Shown one piece after another: positions 9,925-17,611 of a stretch of DNA of 28,096 bases. Under the pieces are notes generated by a model that was not told where the DNA came from, ran no database searches, and saw only the letters and a program-made list of their open reading frames with translations. The position numbers were made by a program, and so were the translations under genes. Origin of the DNA: JBDSKH01 sp035556655 (GTDB lineage Bacteria; Actinomycetota; Actinomycetes; Actinomycetales; Microbacteriaceae); assembly GCA_035556655.1 (NCBI GenBank), contig DATMFW010000031.1:1-28096 (forward strand). The letters are read 5' to 3'. Numbering within the stretch: the stretch's first letter is position 1; each line of letters begins with the position of its first letter.

Positions 9925-10542
9925 TCAGACCCGGTGGAAGCTGGCGAAGAACGCCTCGGCCCGCTCGTCATCGCTGTTGCCGGCGATCAGCTGGTACTGC
10001 ACGCCGTCGCCCATCGCCAGGATCATCCGGATCGGTCCGACCGAGGTGTCGGCCCGGACCTCGCGCGCCGGCATGCCGTCGAGGGTGGCCGCCTCGGCCG
10101 AGATGAGCTGACCGCCCGGGACGTTGCCGATCGCCCCGGTCACCGCGCCGTCGAGCATCGTCTCGACATCGCCCAGCAACTCCTCGGGGAACCGGGCCGA
10201 GTTGGCGATGAGGGCCTCCTCGCCCTCCTCCCAGGTCACGGTGAGCAGTTCGACCTCGAACCCCTGCACCGGCAGGGTCTGCGACTGCTCGGCGGGGGTT
10301 CCGGGGAACACCACGCGGTAGCCGTACTCGGCGTTCTCGTACGAGACGCCGTCGATGTCGTCGACGGGGGCGTCCCCGCCCGTCGTCGCGCTCGGGCGCG
10401 GGTCCGCGGCGTTCTGGCCGAACCCGTTCACCGCCCAGAGGATCCCGGCGAGGGCGAGCACCGCCACCAGAGCCGCCGCCACGACGGTGATGAGGATGGT
10501 GCGACGCGATCGCGCGTCCGGTCGGGGATCGGCGTGCGTCAT
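9925..10542 (-). CDS. Membrane-anchored hypothetical protein
   Basis: A 205-residue protein of unknown function. A basic N-terminus precedes one transmembrane helix (about residues 15-37), so the rest should be extracytoplasmic, starting with a low-complexity linker (about 42-62). The folded part begins near YENAEYGYRVVFPGTP, with repeated beta-strand-like segments and a C-terminal SDDERAEAFFASFH. The YGYRVVFPGTP opening resembles secreted or lipoprotein domains sometimes seen with PsbP-like or DUF1795-type folds, but I cannot assign one. The ATG at 10542 has an upstream AAGGA. It is read towards ispH with an 18-bp gap, while ispH also has its own promoter. It diverges from xseA across 55 bp. 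Confidence 0.85.
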   Translation of the reverse strand: MTHADPRPDARSRRTILITVVAAALVAVLALAGILWAVNGFGQNAADPRPSATTGGDAPVDDIDGVSYENAEYGYRVVFPGTPAEQSQTLPVQGFEVELLTVTWEEGEEALIANSARFPEELLGDVETMLDGAVTGAIGNVPGGQLISAEAATLDGMPAREVRADTSVGPIRMILAMGDGVQYQLIAGNSDDERAEAFFASFHRV

Positions 10543-10585
10543 CCCCCGATCCTTCCACAGCGTCTCCGCCGTCCCCGGCGTGAAC

Positions 10586-10591
10586 TACCCT
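10586..10591 (+). promoter_or_regulatory. -10 element of the xseA operon (leaderless)
   Basis: TACCCT ends 6 nt before the GTG at 10598, with no Shine-Dalgarno in between. The spacing fixes this GTG as the start of xseA. No -35 was recognised. Confidence 0.6.
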
Positions 10592-10597
10592 GACCGG

Positions 10598-11863
10598 GTG
10601 ACCGACGCCCCCGCATCCGCCCCCCGCGCCACCGGGGCCGAGCCCTCGACCTCCGAGACGCCATGGCCGGTCGCCGTCGTCGCCGCCAAGATCAAGGGCT
10701 GGATCGAGCGCCTGGGCACCGTCTGGGTCGAGGGCGAACTGGCGCAATGGAACGAGCGCAACGGCGCGGTGTTCGGCAAGCTCAAAGACCTCGACAGCGA
10801 CGTGACGCTGTCCTTCCAGCTCTGGTCATCGACCCGCGCCAAGCTGAGCGAGCAGTTCGCCCAGGGCGACCACGTCATCGCCCTGGTGAAGACCGAGTTC
10901 TGGGTCAAGGGCGGCACCCTGTCGATGCAGGTGCTGCAGATGCGGCACGTCGGGCTCGGCGACCTGCTCGAGCGGCTCGAGCGGCTGCGCCGGCAGCTCG
11001 CCGACGAGGGGCTGTTCGATGCGGCGCGCAAGAAGCGACTGCCGTTCCTGCCGCACTGCATCGGGCTGATCACCGGCAAAGACAGCGACGCCGAGAAAGA
11101 CGTGCTGCGCAACGCGCAGCTGCGCTGGCCTCAGGTGGAGTTCCGGGTGCGGCATGCGGCCGTGCAGGGCGACCGGGCGGCGGCGGATGTCGCGGCCGCC
11201 ATCCGCGAACTCGACGCCGACCCGGGGGTGGATGTCATCATCGTCGCCCGCGGCGGCGGCGACTTCCAGAACCTGCTGGCCTTCAGCGACGAGGCCCTGC
11301 TGCGCACGGCGGCGGCCTGCGCGACGCCCCTGGTGAGCGCGATCGGGCACGAGGCCGACCGGCCCCTGCTCGACGAGGTCGCCGACCTGCGGGCCTCCAC
11401 CCCGACGGACGCCGCGAAGCGGGTCGTGCCCGATGTCGCCGACGAGCTGGCGCGCGTCCAGCAGGCCCGCTCTCGCATCCGGTTGCGCGTCACCGGGATG
11501 CTGGGCCACGAGATCGACCGACTCGCCTCCCTGCGCACCCGCCCGGTGCTCGCCGACCCCGGCTGGCTGGTGACGCAGCGTTCCGAGGAGCTGACCCGCT
11601 GGGTCGCCCGCGGGTCGCAGCTGGTCGACCATGCCGTCGAGCGCGCCGAACGCGGGCTCGCCGAGCTCACCGGGCAGCTGCGGGCGCTGTCGCCGAAGCG
11701 CACGCTCGAACGCGGCTACGCGATCGCGCAGGGCGCCGACGGGCACGTGCTGCGCGGGGTGGCGGATGCGCGTCCCGGCTCCCCCGTCCTCCTCACCCTC
11801 CGCGACGGTGCGGTCTCCACCACCGTCGACGCCGACTCCGCCCCGGCGGAGGGGCGCGGTTAG
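10598..11863 (+). CDS. xseA: Exodeoxyribonuclease VII large subunit
   Basis: Catalytic subunit of exonuclease VII, which degrades single-stranded DNA in both directions and acts in repair with XseB. A 421-residue protein: an N-terminal OB-fold begins near PWPVAVVAAKIKGWIERLG (about residues 24-42) and includes WVEGELAQW. The catalytic domain then shows ITGKDSDAEKDVL, IIVARGGGDFQNLLAF and VSAIGHEADRPLLDEVAD. A long helical segment follows, with a conserved C-terminal SPKRTLERGYAI. The open frame continues upstream, but the GTG at 10598 is chosen because of the leaderless -10 and family alignment. It is the first gene of a tight run with xseB, DUF4245, carbonic anhydrase and fumC. Confidence 0.97.
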   Translation: MTDAPASAPRATGAEPSTSETPWPVAVVAAKIKGWIERLGTVWVEGELAQWNERNGAVFGKLKDLDSDVTLSFQLWSSTRAKLSEQFAQGDHVIALVKTEFWVKGGTLSMQVLQMRHVGLGDLLERLERLRRQLADEGLFDAARKKRLPFLPHCIGLITGKDSDAEKDVLRNAQLRWPQVEFRVRHAAVQGDRAAADVAAAIRELDADPGVDVIIVARGGGDFQNLLAFSDEALLRTAAACATPLVSAIGHEADRPLLDEVADLRASTPTDAAKRVVPDVADELARVQQARSRIRLRVTGMLGHEIDRLASLRTRPVLADPGWLVTQRSEELTRWVARGSQLVDHAVERAERGLAELTGQLRALSPKRTLERGYAIAQGADGHVLRGVADARPGSPVLLTLRDGAVSTTVDADSAPAEGRG

Positions 11864-11866
11864 AGT
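11861..11866 (+). promoter_or_regulatory. Possible internal -10 for xseB overlapping the xseA stop
   Basis: The xseA stop codon TAG is the first half of TAGAGT, which ends 7 nt before the xseB GTG at 11874. The geometry matches the other leaderless starts here. It could give separate xseB expression, but a chance match is possible because stop codons begin with TA or TG. Confidence 0.4.
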
Positions 11867-11873
11867 GGTCTCC

Positions 11874-12089
11874 GTGACCGCCGAGCCCTCCGATGTCGCC
11901 GCGCTGTCCTACGAAGAGGCCCGCGACGAGTTGATCCGCGTCGTCACCGAGCTCGAACAGGGCGCCGCGACCCTCGAGCAGTCCCTGGCGCTCTGGGAAC
12001 GCGGCGAGGCGCTCGCCCGGCGCTGCGAAGAATGGCTGATCGGCGCGAAGGCACGCCTCGACGCGGCGCGCGCGAGCGCCGAATCGTGA
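11874..12089 (+). CDS. xseB: Exodeoxyribonuclease VII small subunit
   Basis: A 71-residue helical subunit that wraps the XseA helical arm in the exonuclease VII complex. LSYEEARDELIRVVTELEQG followed by TLEQSLALWERGEALARRC is the family core, with the conserved SLALWERGEAL. The GTG at 11874 begins 10 nt after xseA; no clear Shine-Dalgarno is present, but a -10-like hexamer overlaps the xseA stop. Its TGA overlaps the next gene's start as GTGA (12086-12089), giving coupled translation. The length is typical (60-90 residues). Confidence 0.95.
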   Translation: MTAEPSDVAALSYEEARDELIRVVTELEQGAATLEQSLALWERGEALARRCEEWLIGAKARLDAARASAES

Positions 12090-12721
12090 CCGACGACTCC
12101 GGCCGGCCCATCGTCGCCGAGCTCGGGCGTGCCGAGACGCCGCAGGAGGAGGCGGATCGCAAGGCCGAGGCCCGCCTCCGGCGGCGCGCGCGCCAGACCA
12201 CGTTCAACCTGGTGCTGGCGCTGCTCGCCTCGCTCGCCGTCGTCGCCTTCATCGTGCTCGTCGTGGTGCGTCCCCAGGCGATCGAGATGCCCGCCGTCGA
12301 CTACCGGCAGGCGGCACGCGACGCCCAGCCGGGATTCGACGCCCCACTCGCCGCACCGGCGCTGCCCGAGGGGTGGCGCGCCAACCGCGCCGGTCCGAAG
12401 GGCGAGGGCGACGAGCACACCTGGCAGATCGGGTTCCTGACGCCCGGCGGCGAGTACATCGGCCTCGTCCAGGGCCTCGACGCCGACGACCGGTGGATCG
12501 CCGATCAGACCGCCGACGCCGACGTGACCGATCGGGTCGACTACGGGGGCGTCAGGTGGACGACCTACGACCGCCGCGAGGTTCGCGACCCGGGCAATCT
12601 GGCCTACATCCTCGTCGCCGGTATCGGCAGATCGACCATCGTCCTCGGCGGTACCGCGAGCGATGCGGAGTTCGCGGCGCTGGCGACCGCCGTCGCCGAA
12701 CAGCTGACGGCGGAATCGTGA
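12086..12721 (+). CDS. DUF4245 membrane-anchored protein
   Basis: A 211-residue protein of the actinobacterial DUF4245 family, function unknown. A charged, Arg/Glu-rich cytoplasmic N-terminus (residues 1-38) precedes a single transmembrane helix (about 41-61). The outside domain contains LPEGWRANRAG, the typical early motif of the family, and HTWQIGFLTPGGEYIGLVQG. The start is a GTG that overlaps the xseB stop, and its own stop overlaps the next GTG; both are GTGA overlaps, so it is translated within one operon. Its position beside xseA/xseB and fum is conserved in actinobacteria, including mycobacteria, but no role follows from that. Confidence 0.88.
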   Translation: MTDDSGRPIVAELGRAETPQEEADRKAEARLRRRARQTTFNLVLALLASLAVVAFIVLVVVRPQAIEMPAVDYRQAARDAQPGFDAPLAAPALPEGWRANRAGPKGEGDEHTWQIGFLTPGGEYIGLVQGLDADDRWIADQTADADVTDRVDYGGVRWTTYDRREVRDPGNLAYILVAGIGRSTIVLGGTASDAEFAALATAVAEQLTAES

Positions 12722-13326
12722 CCGAGCGACGCACGCCCGCGCAGGTCTGGCACGAGATGGAGCGCGGCAACGAGCGCTTCGTCGCCGGCGAGCCGCGGCA
12801 CCCTCGCCAAGACGTCGAGCAGCGCGAGAAGCTGGCGGGCGGTCAGGCCCCGCACGCGGCGCTGTTCGGCTGCAGCGACTCGCGTCTCGCGGCCGAGATC
12901 ATCTTCGACAAGGGCCTCGGCGACCTGTTCGTGGTGCGCAACGCGGGGCAGGTGATCTCCGACTCGGTGGTCGGCTCGCTGGAGTACGCGGTCGCCGTGC
13001 TCGATGTGCCGCTCATCGTCGTCCTCGGGCACGACGCCTGCGGTGCCGTCCAGGCCGCCATCGATCAGGCGGGGCCGGACGCCCCGCCGCTGCCTCCCCA
13101 CATCGGCAGCCTCATCGCCCCGATCGCGCGGGCCGTCGCGCGGGTCCCCTCGCACGACCCCGTCGATGTCGGCCGCGAGCACCTGCGCGACACCGTCGCA
13201 GAACTGCTGGAGGCTTCCGAGCTGATCGGGGCGGCGATCGCCGCCGGTACGCTGGCAGTGGTGGGTGCGAACTACCGGCTCAGCGAGGGCCGTGTCGTGC
13301 CCGATGTCATCCTCGGCTCCATCTGA
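12718..13326 (+). CDS. Beta-class carbonic anhydrase
   Basis: Zinc enzyme that interconverts CO2 and bicarbonate, supplying bicarbonate to carboxylases and aiding pH balance. A 202-residue protein with the beta-class signature CSDSR (Cys52, Asp54, Arg56) and the second zinc pair in GHDACGA (His105, Cys108). VVRNAGQVI, the conserved segment after the first motif, is also present, as is the C-terminal VVGANYRLSEGRV. The GTG start at 12718 overlaps the DUF4245 stop (GTGA). There is no signal peptide, so it is cytoplasmic. Placement upstream of fumC in the same run suggests co-expression with central metabolism. Confidence 0.95.
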   Translation: MTERRTPAQVWHEMERGNERFVAGEPRHPRQDVEQREKLAGGQAPHAALFGCSDSRLAAEIIFDKGLGDLFVVRNAGQVISDSVVGSLEYAVAVLDVPLIVVLGHDACGAVQAAIDQAGPDAPPLPPHIGSLIAPIARAVARVPSHDPVDVGREHLRDTVAELLEASELIGAAIAAGTLAVVGANYRLSEGRVVPDVILGSI

Positions 13327-13342
13327 AAGGCCCCACGTCGCC

Positions 13343-14740
13343 GTGAGCACCTCCGAAGACTTCCGTATCGAGCACGACACAATGGGCGAGGTCCGGGTCC
13401 CGGCCTCCGCCCTGTACAGCGCGCAGACCCAGCGCGCCGTCGAGAACTTCCCGATCTCCGGTTCGGGCCTCGAGGCCGGCCAGATCGTGGCTCTCGCGCG
13501 CATCAAGCGCGCCGCCGCGCTGGTCAACAAAGAGCTCGGCATCCTCGACGGTGCGATCGCCGACGCCATCGTGGTCGCCGCCGACCACCTGATCGCCGGC
13601 GAGCACCACGACCAGTTCCCCGTCGACACCTATCAGACCGGCTCGGGCACCAGCTCGAACATGAACATCAACGAGGTGCTCGCCACCCTCGCCACCCGCG
13701 AGCTCGGGTCCCCGGTACACCCCAACGACCACGTCAACGCCTCGCAGTCCTCCAACGACGTGTTCCCCACCTCGGTGCACGTCGCCGTCACCGGCGCGCT
13801 CCTCAACGACCTGGTTCCGGCGCTCGAGCACCTCGCCCAGGCGCTCGAGGCCAAGGCGGAGCTCTGGGCAGGTGCGGTGAAGTCCGGCCGCACGCACCTG
13901 ATGGATGCCACCCCGGTGACCCTCGGCCAGGAGTTCGGCGGGTACGCCCGCCAGATCCGCCTCGGCATCGAGCGGGTCCAGGCGACCATCCCGCGCGTCG
14001 CCGAGGTCCCGCTCGGCGGCACGGCGGTCGGCACCGGCATCAACACGCCGAAGGGCTTCTCGCAGAAGGTCATCGCGATCCTCGCCGAGACCTCCGGCCT
14101 GCCCATCACCGAGGCGGTCGACCACTTCGAGGCCCAGGGCGCGCGCGACGGCCTCGTCGAGGCGTCGGGTGCCCTGCGCACCATCGCCGTCTCGCTGACC
14201 AAGATCTGCAACGACCTGCGCTGGATGGGCTCCGGACCGAACACCGGCCTCGCGGAACTGCACATCCCCGACCTGCAGCCCGGGTCCTCGATCATGCCCG
14301 GCAAGGTCAACCCGGTGATCCCCGAGGCCGTCATCATGGTCGGCGCCCGCGTGGTCGGCAACGACGCCGCCATCGCCTGGGCCGGCGCCACCGGCTCGTT
14401 CGAGCTCAACGTCGCGATCCCCGTCATGGGGACCGCGCTGCTGGAATCCATCCGGCTGCTGGCGAACTCCAGCGTCCTGCTCGCCGACAAGACCGTCGAC
14501 GGGCTCGAAGCCAACCTCGACCGCGCCCGCGCGATGGCCGAGTCCTCGCCCTCGATCGTCACCCCTCTCAACAAGGTGATCGGCTACGAGGCCGCCGCGA
14601 AGGTCGCGAAGCACTCCGTCGCGCAGGGCATGACGGTGCGCGAGGCCGTCATCGACCTCGGCTTCGTCGAGCGCGGCGAGGTGACGCACGAGCAGCTGGA
14701 TGCGGCGCTGGACGTTCTCTCGATGACCCACCCCGCGTAG
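13343..14740 (+). CDS. fumC: Class II fumarate hydratase
   Basis: Iron-independent fumarase of the TCA cycle, converting fumarate to L-malate; 465 residues, normal for the family. Key motifs are TGSGTSSNMNINEV (about 92-105), SGRTHLMDATPV near residue 180 with the catalytic His, and the fumarase/aspartase signature GSSIMPGKVNP at about 314-324, the catalytic serine loop. The GTG at 13343 gives the standard N-terminus (FRIEHDTMGEVRVP); a GAAAGG upstream is a weak, rather distant ribosome-binding site. It follows the carbonic anhydrase by 16 nt and is probably the last gene of the xseA operon. The related aspartase is less likely given the overall fumarase-type sequence. Confidence 0.96.
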   Translation: MSTSEDFRIEHDTMGEVRVPASALYSAQTQRAVENFPISGSGLEAGQIVALARIKRAAALVNKELGILDGAIADAIVVAADHLIAGEHHDQFPVDTYQTGSGTSSNMNINEVLATLATRELGSPVHPNDHVNASQSSNDVFPTSVHVAVTGALLNDLVPALEHLAQALEAKAELWAGAVKSGRTHLMDATPVTLGQEFGGYARQIRLGIERVQATIPRVAEVPLGGTAVGTGINTPKGFSQKVIAILAETSGLPITEAVDHFEAQGARDGLVEASGALRTIAVSLTKICNDLRWMGSGPNTGLAELHIPDLQPGSSIMPGKVNPVIPEAVIMVGARVVGNDAAIAWAGATGSFELNVAIPVMGTALLESIRLLANSSVLLADKTVDGLEANLDRARAMAESSPSIVTPLNKVIGYEAAAKVAKHSVAQGMTVREAVIDLGFVERGEVTHEQLDAALDVLSMTHPA

Positions 14741-14752
14741 GCGGCCGCGGCG

Positions 14753-14758
14753 TAGCGT
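14753..14758 (+). promoter_or_regulatory. -10 element of the EEP hydrolase gene (leaderless)
   Basis: TAGCGT ends 6 nt before the ATG at 14765 and lies 12 bp after the fumC stop. There is no Shine-Dalgarno. The same hexamer recurs before the peptidase gene at 16014. Confidence 0.6.
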
Positions 14759-14764
14759 TGAGCC

Positions 14765-15484
14765 ATGCGCGTCCTCAGCTACAACCTCGAGAAGAACAAG
14801 GCGGTCGGCGAACTGCTGGCCCTGATCGAGAGTCACGACCTCGATCTGCTCTGCCTGCAAGAGGTCGATTCCGCCGCCCTTCCCGACGAACTCGGCGCCA
14901 TGCATCTGGTCGATCGCACGACGGCGAACCGGCTCGGGCTCGCGATCTACCACCGACGCGACCGCTACACGCCGCAGCAGACCGGCGCGTTCGCCCTCAA
15001 GAAGTCGCTGCACGACCGGATCGCCAAACCCGCCCACGAACGCCTGCTCGCCACCCGGTTGCTCGACCGCACGACCGACCACGAACTCGTCGTGGCGTCG
15101 TTCCACGCCGCCCCGCTGACCGCCCTCAACTCGCTGCGCCGGGCGCAGATCGCCGCCGCGCACGAGCGGCTCGCCGAGCTCGGCCCGGGGCTGCCGCATC
15201 TGATGGTCGGGGACTACAACTACCCGCTGTTCCGCCGCGGACTCGGGCGCTCGGTGGGCAAGACCGGCCACGACCTCAGCTTCAGCGACGGCCGCACCTA
15301 CACCCGGTACAAGTTCCTGCGCGGGCACTTCGACTTCGCCACCAGCGTCGGTATGGTGATCAGCTCGGTCGAGACGCTGCCCAAGGGCGGCTCCGACCAC
15401 CTGCCGATCCTGGTGACGGCGACCTACGGCCAGACCCCCGCCCAGCCGGTCATCGACCCTGCCAGCGTCACCGCCACCCAGTAA
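14765..15484 (+). CDS. Endonuclease/exonuclease/phosphatase (EEP) family hydrolase
   Basis: A 239-residue metal-dependent phosphoesterase of the EEP fold (DNase I/ExoIII superfamily). The family residues are visible: Asn7 in SYNLE, Glu33 in LCLQEVDS (metal), His near 114 in ASFHAAPLT, the GDYNYP pair of Asp and Asn, and the C-terminal GSDHLPI with the catalytic His. There is no signal peptide or membrane segment, so it acts in the cytoplasm. The substrate could be DNA, a lipid phosphate or another phosphodiester; the sequence does not decide. It has its own leaderless -10. The 3' end overlaps the convergent peptidase gene by 61 bp, so the two messages could pair. Confidence 0.9.
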   Translation: MRVLSYNLEKNKAVGELLALIESHDLDLLCLQEVDSAALPDELGAMHLVDRTTANRLGLAIYHRRDRYTPQQTGAFALKKSLHDRIAKPAHERLLATRLLDRTTDHELVVASFHAAPLTALNSLRRAQIAAAHERLAELGPGLPHLMVGDYNYPLFRRGLGRSVGKTGHDLSFSDGRTYTRYKFLRGHFDFATSVGMVISSVETLPKGGSDHLPILVTATYGQTPAQPVIDPASVTATQ

Positions 15485-16014
15485 CCCCCGAGCAGGGCAG
15501 GGCCGAACGGCAGTCGCGCGCCGGGACCCCGGGCGATGAGCACCACGAGGGCGGCGATGCCCCCGCCGAGGAACGCCAGCAGGGGCGACGCCACGGCGAC
15601 CGCGAGGGTCGGGGACCCCAGGCCGAGCAGGGTCGCCAGTTTCACGTCGCCCATGCCGATGCCGCCGGTCACCCCGAGCACGAGCAGGAACCCGCCGAAG
15701 GCCAGGCCCGCGACCAGCGGCAGCCAGGATGCCTGCAGTGCGCAGCCGACGGCTCCGATGAGAAGCCCGGGCAGCACCATGCGGTGGGGAAGACGGTGCT
15801 CGCGCAGATCGACCCGGATCAGCTCGGGCGTGACGGCAGCGATGTACAGCGCGGTGAGCGCTGTCGGGCCGAGGCCGAGCGCGGCGATCGCGAGGAGCGC
15901 GAGGGCGGCGGCCGCCGCATCCGGCAAGAACCTCGGAACTGTCGCGGCGAGAGCGCGACCAACCGGCCGGAACCGGCCACGTGAGGCCGTTCTTCCGAGG
16001 TTGCTGCGCCGCAC
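15424..16014 (-). CDS. Prepilin-peptidase-like (A24 family) aspartic membrane protease
   Basis: A 196-residue integral membrane protein with several transmembrane segments and the two catalytic aspartates of GxGD peptidases: Asp69 in RVDLREHRLPHR and Asp123 in GIGMGDVKLA. The N-terminal methyltransferase domain of full prepilin peptidases is absent, as in TadV/CpaA-like short forms. The open frame extends to a GTG at 16074 inside a repeat, but I prefer the GTG at 16014: a TAGCGT -10 ends 7 nt before it, and the longer version adds only low-complexity sequence. No pilin, pilus ATPase or tad genes are in the window, so its substrate genes lie elsewhere or it processes other proteins. Confidence 0.82.
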   Translation of the reverse strand: MRRSNLGRTASRGRFRPVGRALAATVPRFLPDAAAAALALLAIAALGLGPTALTALYIAAVTPELIRVDLREHRLPHRMVLPGLLIGAVGCALQASWLPLVAGLAFGGFLLVLGVTGGIGMGDVKLATLLGLGSPTLAVAVASPLLAFLGGGIAALVVLIARGPGARLPFGPALLGGYWVAVTLAGSMTGWAGVWP

Positions 16015-16021
16015 GCGCGGA

Positions 16022-16027
16022 ACGCTA
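16022..16027 (-). promoter_or_regulatory. -10 element of the A24 peptidase gene (leaderless)
   Basis: TAGCGT on the minus strand (16027-16022) ends 7 nt before the GTG at 16014. It lies downstream of the alternative start at 16074, which supports the shorter protein. Confidence 0.5.
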
Positions 16028-16063
16028 CCCCGCGGTGCCCCACCACCGCGGGGTGCGTCCACA

Positions 16064-16108
16064 GGTTTCGACACGCGGCCTTCGGCCGCGACTCAACCCG
16101 CTCACGCG
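16064..16108 (+). repeat. Single copy of the GGTTTCGACAC palindromic repeat
   Basis: The copy starts with GGTTTCGACA, has a stem CGCGGCC-TTC-GGCCGCG (7 bp, 3-nt loop), and ends GACTCAACCCGCTCACGCG. Compared with the arrays at 21.6-22.3 kb the stem sequence differs on both sides, so pairing is kept. It lies between the peptidase gene and phoH, and its last bases contain the phoH stop codon (16102-16104). Confidence 0.88.
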
Positions 16109-17472
16109 AGTTCGTTCGACTCCAGCAGTTCGGTGACGAGCGCCGCGATCGCCGACCGCTCCGACCGGGTCAGGGTGATGTGAGCGAAGAGCGGGTGGCC
16201 CTTCAGCGTCTCGATCACCGAGGCCACCCCGTCGTGCCGCCCCACCCGCAGGTTGTCGCGCTGGGCGACATCGTGCGTGAGCACCACCCGCGAGTTCTGT
16301 CCGATGCGCGAGAGCACCGTGAGGAGCACATTGCGCTCCAGCGACTGCGCCTCATCGACGATCACGAACGCGTCGTGCAGCGACCGGCCCCTGATGTGCG
16401 TCAGCGGCAGCACCTCGAGGATCCCGCGCTCCACCACCTCCTCCAGCACGTTCTCGCTGACCAGGGCGCCGAGCGTGTCGAACACCGCCTGCCCCCACGG
16501 GTTCATCTTCTCGTCCTTGTCGCCAGGCAGGTAGCCGAGCTCCTGCCCGCCGACCGCGTACAACGGACGGAAGACCATGATCTTGCGGTGCTGCTGCTTC
16601 TCCAGAACCGCCTCCAGGCCGGCGCAGAGAGCCAGCGCACTCTTGCCCGTACCCGCCCGACCTCCGAGCGACACGATGCCGATCTCCGGATCGAGCAGCA
16701 GGTCGATCGCGAGGCGCTGCTCGGCGCTGCGACCGTGCAGCCCGAACACGTCGCGGTCGCCGCGCACCACGCGCAGCTCGCCCTTGCCCACCACGCGGCC
16801 GAGCGCCGATCCGCGATCCGAATGGATGACGAGGCTGGTGTTCACCGGCAGGTCCTGAACCAGCCGGCTGGAGATGACGGCGTCGTCGTAGAGGTCCGCC
16901 ATCTGCTCGCTCGAGACGTCGATCGACGCGATGCCGGTGTAGCCGGTGTCGACGGCGAGTTCGGCGCGGTACTCCTCCGCGGCGAGGCCGACCGAGGCCG
17001 CCTTCACGCGAAGCGGCAGATCCTTGCTGACGACCACGACATCCAGACCGTCGTTCGCCAGGTTCATCGCGACCGCGAGGATGCGCGAATCGTTGTCGCC
17101 CTGCTGCAGCCCCGAGGGCAGCACCGACATGGCGGAATGGTTGAGTTCCACGCGCAGCGAGCCTCCCCGGTCACCCACCTCCATGGGGAAGTCGAGGCGC
17201 TCGTGCTGCACCCGCAGCTCATCGAGCTTGCGCAGGGCCTGGCGCGCGAAATACCCGATCTCGGGGTCGTGGCGTTTGGCCTCGAGCTCCTGGATCACGA
17301 CCACGGGCAGCACCACGGCGTGCTCCGCGAAACGGAAGATCGCCGACGGGTCGCTCAGCAGCACGGAGGTGTCGAGCACGTACGTGCGCTCCCCGTGCCC
17401 CTGCGTCGTCGTGGATTCGGTGGTCGGCCGACTTGCTGAGTTCGAGCGGGGCTGAGGCAAACGCTGCTCCAT
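16102..17472 (-). CDS. PIN-PhoH fusion (PhoH2-type RNA helicase/RNase)
   Basis: A 456-residue two-domain protein. The PIN ribonuclease domain (about 28-170) shows acidic metal-site residues Asp34 (YVLDTSVLL), Glu62, Asp126/Asp128 (GDNDSRIL) and Asp151 (VVSKDLPL). The PhoH ATPase domain (about 245-450) has Walker A GGRAGTGKSAL (270-280) and Walker B FVIVDEAQ (Asp373, Glu374). Mycobacterial PhoH2 with this architecture has ATP-dependent RNA unwinding and cleavage activity. The ATG at 17472 has only a weak upstream purine run. The last three codons and stop (Glu-Leu-Ala-stop) overlap the end of a chromosomal repeat. A lone PhoH2 without a PhoAT antitoxin is common outside mycobacteria; none is seen here. 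Confidence 0.94.
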   Translation of the reverse strand: MEQRLPQPRSNSASRPTTESTTTQGHGERTYVLDTSVLLSDPSAIFRFAEHAVVLPVVVIQELEAKRHDPEIGYFARQALRKLDELRVQHERLDFPMEVGDRGGSLRVELNHSAMSVLPSGLQQGDNDSRILAVAMNLANDGLDVVVVSKDLPLRVKAASVGLAAEEYRAELAVDTGYTGIASIDVSSEQMADLYDDAVISSRLVQDLPVNTSLVIHSDRGSALGRVVGKGELRVVRGDRDVFGLHGRSAEQRLAIDLLLDPEIGIVSLGGRAGTGKSALALCAGLEAVLEKQQHRKIMVFRPLYAVGGQELGYLPGDKDEKMNPWGQAVFDTLGALVSENVLEEVVERGILEVLPLTHIRGRSLHDAFVIVDEAQSLERNVLLTVLSRIGQNSRVVLTHDVAQRDNLRVGRHDGVASVIETLKGHPLFAHITLTRSERSAIAALVTELLESNELA

Positions 17473-17588
17473 CCAGGTGACGCAACGGCCGTGTTGTGCT
17501 CTCCGGAGGCGAACTTACGTGGCCGCTCCGATCAGACGCCGTGCCTGATGACCCGAACGTAACCCCGGCGCGCGACGGGCCCGGCAGC

Positions 17589-17606
17589 GACACGCGCGGG
17601 CGTGTC
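17589..17606 (-). terminator. Hairpin downstream of the aminotransferase gene
   Basis: GACACGC-GCGG-GCGTGTC is a perfect 7-bp stem with a 4-nt loop, 5 bp past the stop codon of the minus-strand gene at 17612. No U-tract follows, so it would be a non-canonical terminator or an RNA-stabilising stem. The remaining intergenic sequence up to phoH (17473-17588) shows only a possible phoH -10, TAAGTT at 17517-17512. Confidence 0.4.
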
Positions 17607-17611
17607 AACGT

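Noticed and set aside
13307..15400. Long minus-strand open frame across fumC and the EEP gene.
   Set aside because: Shadow of two genes with strong family motifs on the plus strand; no domain recognisable.
16015..16074. Longer start of the A24 peptidase at GTG 16074.
   Set aside because: The start codon lies inside the palindromic repeat, and a -10-like element lies downstream of it at the proper distance from the GTG at 16014.
17473..17611. Hidden gene or RNA between phoH and the aminotransferase gene.
   Set aside because: Only 139 bp, with one hairpin and a possible phoH -10; no coding frame with a credible start.
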